Origin: CAZUCE01 sp964619265 | GTDB taxonomy: Bacteria; Planctomycetota; UBA1135; GCA-002686595 | DNA length: 64,000 nt | Direction of reading: 5' to 3' | Assembly: GCA_964619265.1 (NCBI GenBank) | Contig: CAZUCE010000004.1 | Coordinates: 213,181-277,180 of the forward strand | In this document: piece by piece, positions 45,002-55,245 of the stretch | How the letters are laid out: each line of letters opens with the position of its first letter | How positions within the stretch are numbered: position 1 is the stretch's first letter | The notes under the pieces: model-generated | What the model was told of the DNA's origin: nothing | The model's database searches: none | Seen by the model: only the letters and a program-made list of their open reading frames with translations | Position numbers and translations under genes: made by a program

Positions 45002-47258
45002 ATCGCGGGACGCGCAGCGCCCAGCGCAGCGTCCCGTTCGTTACGCCGAGGTCGCCATCGATCGACCGTTGGCGACCCCTTTGCACTACCGCCTGAGCCC
45101 CGAGTTCGCGCAGACTTGCCGCCCCGGCATGCGGGTTGCCGTTCCGCTTGGGCCGCGGCGCGAAGTGGGGGTGGTCGTGGGGCTTTCGGACGAGTCGCCG
45201 ATCGACCCGAAGCGCGTGCGCGAAGTGCTCGCCGTCCTCGACCCCGAGCCGATCGTCGATCCGGGGCTGCTCGATTTGACCGCTTGGATGTCCGCGGAAT
45301 ACGCCTGCAGTCAGGGGGAGGCGCTGGCGGCGATTCTGCCCGCTCCGCTCAAGCGCGAGCGGGCGCCGCGCCGGTTGCTTGAGATTCGAGCCAGTGCCGA
45401 GGCCGGTGAGTCCCTCGCACAGCTGGAGGAGAAGGCGCCCCAGCAGTATCGCCTGCTGCGGACCTTGATCGAGATCGAGGGCTGGGCGCGGGTTGCCGAT
45501 TTGGTTCGCAAGCTCGACGTCGCGCGCGATGCGTGCCGCGCACTGGAGCGCAAGGGGCTGGCTGAGCTTCGTTCGGTCGAACAAGATGGATTCGAGTTGC
45601 CACCCGAGGATGTGGCGCGCTTCGAACCCGAGCGCTTGAGCGACCAGCAGGCCGAAGCGCTCTCGAGGCTCGAAATGGGCCTCGACCTCGGGGGCGGCGC
45701 CTACTTGCTGCATGGTGTCACCGGGAGTGGCAAGACCGAGGTCTACTTGCGCACGATCTCTTCGGCGCTGGAGCGCGGGCGCAGCGCCATCGTCTTGGTA
45801 CCAGAGATTGCGCTCACCCCCCAAACCGTTGGGTGGTTCCGTTCGCGGTTCGGCGAGATCGCCGTGCTGCACAGCCGCATGACCGACGGCCAGCGCCTGC
45901 ATGCCTTCCGCCGGTTGCGTTCCGGCGAAGTGCGCGTCGCGGTCGGGGCTCGCTCGGCGATCTTCGCGCCGGTTCGAGACCTGGGGGTGATCGTCCTCGA
46001 CGAAGAGCACGAGCCGACCTTCAAGCAGAACAACGTCCCGCGCTACCACGCCCGCGAGGTCGCGATCGAGCGCGGTCGTCGCGCGGGTGCAGTCGTCGTG
46101 CTCGGCTCGGCGACCCCGTCGCTCGAGAGCTTCGAGGCGACCCGCGCGGGCAAGCTCCAGCACATCCTGCTCACCGAGCGGGTTGGCGGCGGCCGACTGC
46201 CGAAAATCGGCATCGTCGACATGCGCACCGAACCCCAAGACAAGTTCGGCGCCATCTTCTCACGGGAGCTGCGTCAGGAGCTAGTCACCAACCTCGAACG
46301 GCGCGAGCAGTCGATTCTGTTCCTCAATCGCCGCGGTCATTCGCCGGTGCTTTGGTGCCACTCTTGTCGCAACGTTGCGCGTTGCCCGGACTGCACCGCG
46401 CCGTTCACTTGGCACCGCCGCATCGATCGGTTGGTCTGTCACCAGTGCGCGCGCGAAGAGCGCGTCCCGAAAGAGTGTCCGGCTTGCACCGCGCCGGGAC
46501 TGCGAATGCTCGGTGTCGGCTCCGAGCGCGTCGAACGAGCCCTGCGCGCGCTCTTGCCCACCGCTCGCATCGCGCGAATGGACTCCGACACCATGCACCG
46601 CCAGGAGGACTATCAGCGGGTCCTGTCGGCGTTCGGCCGCGGCGAACTCGACTGCCTGGTCGGCACCCAGATGATCGCCAAGGGCCTCGATTTTCCGCGA
46701 GTCACCCTAGTTGGCATCGTCTCCGCCGACACCAGCCTGCACCTGCCGGACTTTCGCGCCGCCGAGCGCACCTACCAACTGCTCTCCCAGGTCTCTGGCC
46801 GTGCCGGTCGCTCCGAGCTCGAGGGCCGCATCCTGATCCAGACCGAAACCCCCGAGCACCCAGCGATCCACGCGGCCCAGAGCCACGACTACAACGCCTT
46901 CGCCGAGGCTGAACTCGAACTACGTCGCGAATTGTCTCTGCCCCCCTTCGGCCGCCTGCTGCGCCTGGTCTTCGAGGACGAAGATGCCGCGCGAGCTGCC
47001 AACGCCGCTGCCAGCCTGTGCACCCGGCTCAGCGAGGCCCTGGCCAGCTTGCCCAAGAACGAGCCCAAGGGGGTTCTGCTCGGCCCAGTTCCCGCCCCGC
47101 TCGCCTTGCTGCGCGGCCGGCACCGCCACCACGCTCTGTTCAAGACTCCCTTCGGCGCCACAGCCTTCGACCGGGTTCGCGAGCTAGCCCTAGCCGAGGC
47201 CCGCTCAAGCGGTCGCACCCGCCTGCTGGTCGACGTGGATCCGATGGCGATGATGTAG
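44982..47258 (+). CDS. priA: primosomal protein N' (replication restart helicase PriA)
   Basis: 758 residues from the ATG at 44982; AGAAGGA lies 8 bases upstream, and the reading before it lies within the mazG-like gene. The 3'-OH DNA-binding domain at the N-terminus (YAEVAIDRPLATPLHYRL) precedes a helicase core: Walker A GVTGSGKTEVYL, DEEHEPTFKQ, GSATPSLESF, a zinc-binding segment with paired Cys (CHSCRNVARCPDC, CHQCAREERVPKECPAC) and a final AKGLDFP, SGRAGR helicase motif. Restarts stalled replication forks. Last gene of the rimO-priA run; the next gene is convergent after 140 bases. Confidence 0.96.
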   Translation: MGTKAGESRDAQRPAQRPVRYAEVAIDRPLATPLHYRLSPEFAQTCRPGMRVAVPLGPRREVGVVVGLSDESPIDPKRVREVLAVLDPEPIVDPGLLDLTAWMSAEYACSQGEALAAILPAPLKRERAPRRLLEIRASAEAGESLAQLEEKAPQQYRLLRTLIEIEGWARVADLVRKLDVARDACRALERKGLAELRSVEQDGFELPPEDVARFEPERLSDQQAEALSRLEMGLDLGGGAYLLHGVTGSGKTEVYLRTISSALERGRSAIVLVPEIALTPQTVGWFRSRFGEIAVLHSRMTDGQRLHAFRRLRSGEVRVAVGARSAIFAPVRDLGVIVLDEEHEPTFKQNNVPRYHAREVAIERGRRAGAVVVLGSATPSLESFEATRAGKLQHILLTERVGGGRLPKIGIVDMRTEPQDKFGAIFSRELRQELVTNLERREQSILFLNRRGHSPVLWCHSCRNVARCPDCTAPFTWHRRIDRLVCHQCAREERVPKECPACTAPGLRMLGVGSERVERALRALLPTARIARMDSDTMHRQEDYQRVLSAFGRGELDCLVGTQMIAKGLDFPRVTLVGIVSADTSLHLPDFRAAERTYQLLSQVSGRAGRSELEGRILIQTETPEHPAIHAAQSHDYNAFAEAELELRRELSLPPFGRLLRLVFEDEDAARAANAAASLCTRLSEALASLPKNEPKGVLLGPVPAPLALLRGRHRHHALFKTPFGATAFDRVRELALAEARSSGRTRLLVDVDPMAMM

Positions 47259-47398
47259 GGAGTGCCGCTGGGCGGCGCCCAGACCCTCTTCTGCGGACAG
47301 GTCGGGGGGATGCGCCGGAACTCATGTGTCGAGCCAAGTCGAAGGTTCGTGGCGGACGAGGGCCTCACGCGGCGAGCGCTGCCGGGCTAGGCGACCAG

Positions 47399-49363
47399 TT
47401 ATTCCTCGTCCAGGTAGCCGAGTTCGATCAGCATGGCGCGGGTGTCCTCGCCGGAGCCGTGCAGATCGGTTGGGCGCCGCAGCAGGTCTTCCCCGTCGGC
47501 CCGGCGCAGCTCCTCGAAAAGCCCCGGTGGCGCGCTTTCCAGTCGGTCTTGGTTCTCCGTCGCGTCTTGGTCGAGATCGAAGGCGCGCCTCAGTTCGTCG
47601 TTGAAATTCGCTTCGTCCTCCGGGCTCTTCGGCTCGCCGTTGCGGCGACCGGAAATGACCTTCCAGGCTCCTCGACGAAGACCTGATTGGCGAGCGTCGC
47701 TGAGGTTGTCCCAGGTGCCGTTGGCGTTCGAAAAGCGCACCGGAAAGGTGGGGTCGAGCGCCGCGTCGAACAGGTCGGGTTGCGGCTCCCCAGGATCGAA
47801 GGCGAATCCGGCGAGGCGAGCGAGGGTTGCGGGTAGGAGCCGGTTGGAAACGGGATGGGGGAAACGTTCCCCAACAGGCACGCCGGGGCCCGCGAGCACC
47901 AGCGGAACGTGAATCGACTCTTCGTAGAGGTTGTGACCGTGCAGCAGGCCGCCGTGCTCGAGGAACTCCTCGCCGTGATCGGAGGTGAAGGCGATCACGG
48001 TGTTGTCGGTGAGGCCCCGCTGCTCGAGATCGTCGAGCAACAGGCCGAAACGCTCGTCCCCGGTTCGAATCGCGCGGTTGTAGGTCGTTCGGGCGTACTC
48101 TAGATAGCCCTTTGGAATCGTGGTGGCGATGCGCGAATTCCCATCTGGGAGGAAGACGGGGCGTTTGCGCAGCAGATTCGTGCGCACGGATACCATGCCC
48201 TCGGCGGGGTAATTCTTCGGTTTGGTTCCCGGGAAGAGCGTTTCGGTCGCTGGAAGGTAGTCGTGCGGTTCGTGCGGATCCATGGCCTGCACGTAGAGGA
48301 AGAACCGGCCGGCCTGGGCTTCGTCGAGCCACTCGATCGCCTCGGGGACTAGCACATCCGTGTCGAGCAGTTGGGCGGCGCGCGTTGAGCGGAACTGGTG
48401 GAAGCCCTGGTCGAAGTTGCGCTGGGAGACAATCAGCGGGTTGCCGATGAAGGCACCGGTGCGCAGGCCGGCCTGGAGGGCGGCTTCGGGGAGCGTGTCG
48501 AGCGAGGACGCGAGGTAGCTCGAGTGGAAGTCGAGAAGCCCGTGGGACCACGGAGTGCGGCCGGTCAGGAGCGAGGCCGTGGAGGGCCAGGTCCAAGGTG
48601 CGGTGGAGTAGGCGGCGTCAAACCGCGAGCCGCGGTCGGCCAGGGCCTCGAGCCGCGGGGTGGTGGGCTCGCTGAATCCGTGTGCCGAGGTTCTGTCTGC
48701 GCGCAGCGTATCCATCACGAAGAAGACGACGTTCGGAGACTCCGCCGTGGCCGGCCGGCTAGGCACCTTGCGCCGTTCCTCGACCACCAGGCGCGCAAAG
48801 CCGGCTTCCAGGTCCAGATTGGCAAGCGCTCCGGTGGCTTGCGCATTCAGCGTTAGCAGCGCGTCCGAATCCACGCGGAGCGCCCGCTTGTGCAGCGCGC
48901 AGTCCTCCAGACGGATCCAGGTTGGAGCCTGTCCACCTTGCAGCTCGGCCGTGGCGACCGGAGCGCCATTCGAGGCGACGGTGAGCGTGAGCCGTTCGGC
49001 CGGAAATTCAGCGAGCTTCGCCCACGTTTGTTCACCGGCTCCAAGGAAGCCCCTGAGCCAGAGTTCGCCGTCTTCGGGCTCGGGCTCGTCGATCGAGAGT
49101 TCAATCGAAGCGCCGGGAGGGACGACCAAGCTCGGCAAGCTCTCCTTTTCGACCGCGAGTCGCTTCGACGGCTGGATCACGGCGAGTCGAGGCTCGCCTG
49201 CACCGCTTGTGACGCGCGCGGCTGCTAGGCCTTCCGCGACGAAGTCGACTCGAATCGAACGGGCCACGAAGCTGTGCCCAGAATCGCTACACGCCCCCGC
49301 GAGAAGTGCGCCCAGGGCGGCGAGGAGCGCTCGGGAGGCGCTGGATTGGACTCGTACGTGCAT
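47399..49363 (-). CDS. sulfatase-superfamily lipoprotein with Thr in the nucleophile position
   Basis: 654 residues. Signal with a lipobox (LLAGAC) marks a lipoprotein. About 200 residues of beta-rich N-terminal region precede an alkaline phosphatase/sulfatase fold beginning NVVFFVMDTLRADRTSAHG, with FIGNPLI, HEPHDYLP, and the metal-binding TSDHGEEFLEHGGLLHGHN. The motif that in true sulfatases reads C/S-x-P-x-R is TWPST here (APWTWPSTASLLTGR), so the formylglycine Cys or Ser is a Thr. Thr-based relatives include phosphodiesterase and phosphoethanolamine-transferase-like enzymes, so sulfate-ester activity is doubtful. Divergent from the lipoprotein at 49396. Confidence 0.85.
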   Translation of the reverse strand: MHVRVQSSASRALLAALGALLAGACSDSGHSFVARSIRVDFVAEGLAAARVTSGAGEPRLAVIQPSKRLAVEKESLPSLVVPPGASIELSIDEPEPEDGELWLRGFLGAGEQTWAKLAEFPAERLTLTVASNGAPVATAELQGGQAPTWIRLEDCALHKRALRVDSDALLTLNAQATGALANLDLEAGFARLVVEERRKVPSRPATAESPNVVFFVMDTLRADRTSAHGFSEPTTPRLEALADRGSRFDAAYSTAPWTWPSTASLLTGRTPWSHGLLDFHSSYLASSLDTLPEAALQAGLRTGAFIGNPLIVSQRNFDQGFHQFRSTRAAQLLDTDVLVPEAIEWLDEAQAGRFFLYVQAMDPHEPHDYLPATETLFPGTKPKNYPAEGMVSVRTNLLRKRPVFLPDGNSRIATTIPKGYLEYARTTYNRAIRTGDERFGLLLDDLEQRGLTDNTVIAFTSDHGEEFLEHGGLLHGHNLYEESIHVPLVLAGPGVPVGERFPHPVSNRLLPATLARLAGFAFDPGEPQPDLFDAALDPTFPVRFSNANGTWDNLSDARQSGLRRGAWKVISGRRNGEPKSPEDEANFNDELRRAFDLDQDATENQDRLESAPPGLFEELRRADGEDLLRRPTDLHGSGEDTRAMLIELGYLDEE

Positions 49364-49395
49364 GAACTCAGTTTCGAGCGTAGCCTCTGCCTGTT

Positions 49396-50061
49396 ATGTC
49401 CGTCCTTCGACTGGTTGTGATTTTCGCGCTCTTGGCGGTGGCTCCAGCCTGCCGCTCCAGAACTCCCGTGCTGGCTCCAGGCTCGGGCCTCGCATCCGTC
49501 GACCGGGAAGCGCCTCCGGGAGCCACCCTGATCGGACGGCCGGAGTTCACGGCCGGGGACTGGTTCGCCTATCGCCGCGGCGGGCGCCACCGGCTGCGCT
49601 ACCGGGTTGTGACCGATCCCGACGGCTCCGGCTACCTCCTGGTGGACGAGGATGCAGATCGAGCGCTCGTGCTCGACAGAGACTTGGCACAGCTGGGCGA
49701 AGGCTCGACCCCGCGGGAGAACGGCCTGGTGGAATGGAACGTCCGCAAGGATCCGCTCGACCCCTCGTACACCTGGCCCCTGTGGGTCGGCAAGCGCTGG
49801 TCCGGCGACTTCGTGCGCCGCGGAGCAGACGGAACTCAGTTGCCGTTCAAGACCTTCTACAGGGTGGTCGCGACCGAGCAGGTTGTGACGCCGGCGGGGA
49901 CCTTCGACACCCTGCGGATCGAGCGTCACGCGAGCCCCGCCACGGAAGGCGATTTCCCCGACCGGGTCAGTTTGCACTGGTACGCCCCCGAGGTCGGCTT
50001 CCTGGTGCGCTCGCTCGAAGATGGTTTCGAGACGGAACTCGAGGAGTTCCACCGCCAGTAG
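49396..50061 (+). CDS. lipoprotein of unknown function
   Basis: 221 residues, ATG 32 bases from the divergent sulfatase-like gene. Signal with lipobox (VAPAC). The mature part is beta-rich with no family I can name: GDWFAYRRGGRHRLRYRVV, TFYRVVATEQVVTPAGTFDTLRI and HWYAPEVGFLVRS. The last two resemble beta-strand modules such as 'TPAGtF.a.rv...wYapgvG.Vr', seen in secreted proteins that report on a fixed extracellular quantity. Outer-membrane or periplasmic location likely. Confidence 0.7.
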   Translation: MSVLRLVVIFALLAVAPACRSRTPVLAPGSGLASVDREAPPGATLIGRPEFTAGDWFAYRRGGRHRLRYRVVTDPDGSGYLLVDEDADRALVLDRDLAQLGEGSTPRENGLVEWNVRKDPLDPSYTWPLWVGKRWSGDFVRRGADGTQLPFKTFYRVVATEQVVTPAGTFDTLRIERHASPATEGDFPDRVSLHWYAPEVGFLVRSLEDGFETELEEFHRQ

Positions 50062-50090
50062 CCCTGCGCAGCCCCCGAGCGGGCAGCTGG

Positions 50091-50432
50091 TTACCGAACT
50101 TGGAAGAACCGCGCGTCGTCGTAGAGCAGCGACTCCATGGTCCCGTCCAGCACCTCCGGCTGATAGTGGCGAAACGCCGTGCCCTGGCCGTCCCAGGCGT
50201 CCTTTGCCCAGAACGAATACGCGTCGCCCGTGAAGAGGTCGGCGATCGACGTGCCGATCATCGCGATCGGCATGACCGGGACCACCCACAGGATGGCGTC
50301 GAACCAGGGGTTCTCGATGTAGAGCTTCTGGTCAAAGTCGTCCAGGCTGCGACGGAGCTGGTGGGGACCAGCTGCACAGGAAGACAGGCCAAAGAGACAC
50401 GAGGTCAGGACGAGACCTTGAAGGGCTTTCAC
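50091..50432 (-). CDS. small lipoprotein, DUF3332-like
   Basis: 113 residues, ATG. Signal and lipobox (FGLSSC). After the Cys an NPWFDAILWVVPVMPIAMIG hydrophobic segment and an ADLFTGDAYSFW stretch resemble small lipoproteins of the DUF3332 type; I am not certain. It is convergent with the lipoprotein above and shares no evident operon. Confidence 0.6.
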   Translation of the reverse strand: MKALQGLVLTSCLFGLSSCAAGPHQLRRSLDDFDQKLYIENPWFDAILWVVPVMPIAMIGTSIADLFTGDAYSFWAKDAWDGQGTAFRHYQPEVLDGTMESLLYDDARFFQVR

Positions 50433-50564
50433 AGGGTTGGGTAGGGGGACCAGGTAGAGGACGGAATAAGCGGGAGGGGAAGATCCCAGAGGGTGTTTGC
50501 AGGGTCAAGCCGCGCTTGGGGTGTGCGCGATTCGCGTCTCTCGCCTGGTCCTACGAAAACGCAA

Positions 50565-50596
50565 CGCGGCGGTCGCCCCTAGGGGCGACCGCCGCG
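50565..50596 (-). terminator. perfect 16-bp palindrome downstream of aceA
   Basis: Two perfect 16-base halves (CGCGGCGGTCGCCCCT and its complement) with no spacer, 43 bases past the aceA stop. Reading leftward it is followed by TTGCGTTTTCG, which contains a short T-run, as expected of an intrinsic terminator of the aceBA transcript. Confidence 0.7.
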
Positions 50597-50638
50597 CTGT
50601 TCGAAGTCTCAACTCGGGTAAGCCCGAGGTCTTGAGAC

Positions 50639-51928
50639 TCAGCCGTGCGTTCCGGTGAACTGCGCCTGTTCGGTTGAACCCTCAAGAGCCGTCGTCGAAG
50701 ACTGTCCCTGACTGATGGCCTGGACGACCGAGTCGAAGTAGCCGGTGCCGACTTCGCGCTGGTGACGCGTCGCCGTGTAGCCCTGGCCCTCAGAGGCGAA
50801 TTCGGCCTGCTGCAGCTCGGAGTACGCGGCCATTCCGCGATCGCGGTAGCCGCTCGCCAGCTCGAACATGGAGTGGTTGAGGGCGTGGAAGCCAGCCAGC
50901 GTGACGAATTGGAACTTGTAGCCCATGGCACCCAGCTCGCGCTGGAACTTCGCGATCGTGGGCTTGTCGAGCTTGGCTTCCCAATTGAAAGACGGCGAGC
51001 AGTTGTAGGCGAGCATCTTGCCCGGATGCTTGGCATGGACGGCTTCGGCGAACTTGCGGGCTTCGTCGAGGTCCGGCGTCTTGGTTTCGCACCACACGAG
51101 ATCCGCGTACGGAGCGTATGAGATGGCACGGTCGATGGCGGTCTCAATGCCGGGGGTGATCTTGAAGAAGCCCTCGGGCGTACGCTCGCCGGTCACGAAT
51201 CGATGGTCGCGTTCGTCGACATCGCTGGTGAGCAGCGTTGCTGCCTCCGCGTCGGTGCGCGCGATGACGAGCGTCGGGACGCCCATGACGTCAGCAGCCA
51301 AGCGGGCAGCGTTGAGGGTGCGGATGAACGTTCCGGTGGGAACGAGCACCTTGCCGCCCAAATGGCCGCACTTCTTTTCGGCGGCCAGCTGATCTTCGAA
51401 GTGAACGCCCGCGGCGCCAGCTTCGATCATGCCCTTCATGAGCTCGAACGCATTGAGCGGGCCTCCGAAGCCAGCTTCGGCGTCGGCGACGATCGGTGCG
51501 AACCAGTCGATATCGCCGGAACCCTCGGCGTGATGGATCTGGTCGGCACGTTGGAGGGTGTTGTTCAAGCGGCGGACAAGCTGGGGGACCGAGTTGGCCG
51601 GGTACAGACTCTGGTCCGGGTACATCTCACCTGCGATGTTCGCATCGGCGGCGCATTGCCAGCCGGACAGGTAAATGGCCTTCAAGCCAGCTTTGACTTG
51701 CTGCATCGCTTGGTTGCCCGTCAAGGCGCCAAGAGCGTTGACGTAGTCCTCGCTGTGCAGCAACTTCCAGAGCTTGACTGCGCCTTGTTCGGCGAGCGTG
51801 TGGCGGATGCGGATCGAACCAGACAGGCGCTCGACGTCCTCATTGGAGTAGTCGCGCTGAATTCCGTCCCAACGACGCGGGTCGAGGAACAGGGCGTCGG
51901 AGTCGCTCTCGGGCATGGGCTTGATCAT
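50639..51928 (-). CDS. aceA: isocitrate lyase
   Basis: 429 residues, ATG. Cleaves isocitrate to glyoxylate and succinate, the first glyoxylate-shunt enzyme. Active-site KKCGHLGGK (with the catalytic Cys), ADAEAGFGG metal/substrate loop, and WCETKTPDLDEARKFAEA. Single-domain class I length. Lies 59 bases downstream of aceB on the same strand, so an aceBA operon is likely; the downstream palindrome ends it. Confidence 0.97.
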   Translation of the reverse strand: MIKPMPESDSDALFLDPRRWDGIQRDYSNEDVERLSGSIRIRHTLAEQGAVKLWKLLHSEDYVNALGALTGNQAMQQVKAGLKAIYLSGWQCAADANIAGEMYPDQSLYPANSVPQLVRRLNNTLQRADQIHHAEGSGDIDWFAPIVADAEAGFGGPLNAFELMKGMIEAGAAGVHFEDQLAAEKKCGHLGGKVLVPTGTFIRTLNAARLAADVMGVPTLVIARTDAEAATLLTSDVDERDHRFVTGERTPEGFFKITPGIETAIDRAISYAPYADLVWCETKTPDLDEARKFAEAVHAKHPGKMLAYNCSPSFNWEAKLDKPTIAKFQRELGAMGYKFQFVTLAGFHALNHSMFELASGYRDRGMAAYSELQQAEFASEGQGYTATRHQREVGTGYFDSVVQAISQGQSSTTALEGSTEQAQFTGTHG

Positions 51929-51987
51929 GGCTTGATTGAATGGAGGGCCAGGGGCTCAGAAGTGAACGGATGCTCAGCCGGGGGGGC

Positions 51988-53598
<1,611 letters not shown>

Positions 53599-53792
53599 CG
53601 AGCGTGACTCCTGTCTGGGGGGATGGGGGGGGCGGACCGAAACTTGGACTGCCTCAAACTTGTCCCATCGCCAGGGGCAGGGGCGAAAACTGTTGAAAAT
53701 CGAGGGTTTACCGTCTGTGTAGGCGTGGTCGTGAACTTGTAAATCCGTCAACTCCGTCAAGCTTCAGGGGCATTCGGACCGAAAGAAGTTCC
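53599..53792. promoter_or_regulatory. aceB/regulator divergent promoter region with AACTTG repeats
   Basis: 194 bases between the two starts. AACTTG occurs three times as direct repeats at 53641, 53657 and 53734, and TCCGTCAA occurs twice 9 bases apart at 53744 and 53753. A + strand pair TTGAAA (53693-53698), 17 bases, TGTGTA (53716-53721) could be the regulator promoter. RamB-type sites elsewhere are described as (A/G)TTTGCAAA-like, so identity of the repeats as operators is an inference. Confidence 0.4.
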
Positions 53793-55220
53793 GTGAAGGA
53801 CCCCAAGCAGCTCGGAACGAAGGTCCGCCGCCTGCGGCTGCGGAAAGAGATGAGTCAGGCCGAGCTGGCCCGGCGCTTGGCCATTTCCGCCAGCTATCTC
53901 AATTTGATCGAGCACAACCAACGGGGATTGACCGTCCCGCTGCTCCTCAAACTCGCCCGCGAATTCGAGATCGACCTGGAGAGCTTCGATTCCGACGAGG
54001 AAGAGCGGCTAGCTGGTGAGCTGGCTGATGTCTTTGCCGATCCTCTGTTCGAGGACCAAAGGGTCGACGAACAGGAGTTGGAGGATCTAGCGCTGCATTC
54101 GCCCTCTGCCGCGAAAAGTGTGCTCAAGCTGTACCGCGCCTGGCGCCGGCTTCGCGAGGAGGCTCGGGCACTTCCCGCAGAGGCGGCCGCCGGAGCGCCC
54201 GGCGTCCACTCCTCGCGACTCGCCAATGAAGAGGTCTCGGACCTTTTTCAGCAGCGCGACAACCACATTGCCGAGTTGGAGCAAGCCGCCGAGAATCTGT
54301 CCCGCGAACAGCAGCTGGACGTCAAGCGACTCGCGGCAGGTTTGGAGCAGGCGCTCTCGGATCGACATGGAGTCTCCGTCGAGGTCGCCCAGCCTGGCCA
54401 GCTGGCCGGAGCCGTCCGGCGCTACGATCCCAAGAGCAAGCGGCTGCTGCTTTCCGAGGTGCTCACTCCAGCAAGCCTGAAGTTCCAGCTCGCCCACCAA
54501 GTCGGAATCCTCGAGCTCGGCTCTGTATTCGACGAGGCGATCGGCAAGGCGGGTCTCAAAGACCCTGCTACCGTGATCCTCGCTCGGGTCGCTTTGGCGA
54601 ATTATTTCGCGGGCGCTGTCTGTATGCCCTACGGACCGTTCTTGAAAGCGGCTCGCGAGACACGCTACGACATTGAACTTCTCGAACATCGTTTCCGAGC
54701 CTCGTTTGAGCAAGTCTGCCACCGGCTTTCGACGCTCAATCGCCCCGGTAATTCCGGTGTGCCCTTGCACTTCGTGCGCATCGATATCGCGGGCAACGTA
54801 TCCAAGCGCTTCAGCAAGTCGGGCATCCGATTCAGCCGCACGTCGGGTTCCTGCCCTCGCTGGAACGTGCACGGCGCCTTCCTAACGCCCGGGGCCATTC
54901 GCATTCAGCGTTCGCGAATGCCGGATGGGTCGACCTTCTTTTGCGTGGCGAGGACCCTGCGGAAAGCCGGCGGCGGACATCGGATGCCGCAGTCGCGGCT
55001 GGCAATCGGGCTTGGCTGCGAAATGGCGCACGCCGGTGAGCTGGTCTACTCCGACGGACTGGACCTTTCCGATGACCAGGCCATCGTGCCGATTGGGATC
55101 GCCTGCAGGCTGTGCGACCGGACGGATTGCCGGCAGCGTGCCTTCCCGCCGATCCACACCGACTTTGAGGTCGATGTCAATGTGCGCGGCCCGAACATTT
55201 ACACAACCCCAGGGGGCTGA
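53793..55220 (+). CDS. RamB/PrpR-like short-chain fatty acid regulator (XRE + ImmA/IrrE-like)
   Basis: 475 residues, GTG. An XRE helix-turn-helix (1-70: MSQAELARRLAISASYLNLIEHNQRG) is followed by a linker, an ImmA/IrrE-like region in which the expected HExxH reads LAHQVGILE, and a C-terminal DUF2083-type domain with paired cysteines (RLCDRTDCRQRAFPPI). RamB represses glyoxylate-shunt genes in Corynebacterium, and PrpR of Mycobacterium controls methylcitrate and isocitrate lyase genes and binds acyl-CoA and an Fe-S cluster at its C-terminus. The divergent position next to aceBA strongly supports control of those genes. Confidence 0.9.
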   Translation: MKDPKQLGTKVRRLRLRKEMSQAELARRLAISASYLNLIEHNQRGLTVPLLLKLAREFEIDLESFDSDEEERLAGELADVFADPLFEDQRVDEQELEDLALHSPSAAKSVLKLYRAWRRLREEARALPAEAAAGAPGVHSSRLANEEVSDLFQQRDNHIAELEQAAENLSREQQLDVKRLAAGLEQALSDRHGVSVEVAQPGQLAGAVRRYDPKSKRLLLSEVLTPASLKFQLAHQVGILELGSVFDEAIGKAGLKDPATVILARVALANYFAGAVCMPYGPFLKAARETRYDIELLEHRFRASFEQVCHRLSTLNRPGNSGVPLHFVRIDIAGNVSKRFSKSGIRFSRTSGSCPRWNVHGAFLTPGAIRIQRSRMPDGSTFFCVARTLRKAGGGHRMPQSRLAIGLGCEMAHAGELVYSDGLDLSDDQAIVPIGIACRLCDRTDCRQRAFPPIHTDFEVDVNVRGPNIYTTPGG

Positions 55221-55245
55221 CGTTCCGTTCGCAGCCCCGCGGCTC

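Noticed and set aside
47259..47398. Gap between priA and the sulfatase-like gene
   Set aside because: Convergent ends with no clear stem-loop plus T-run; no feature could be supported.
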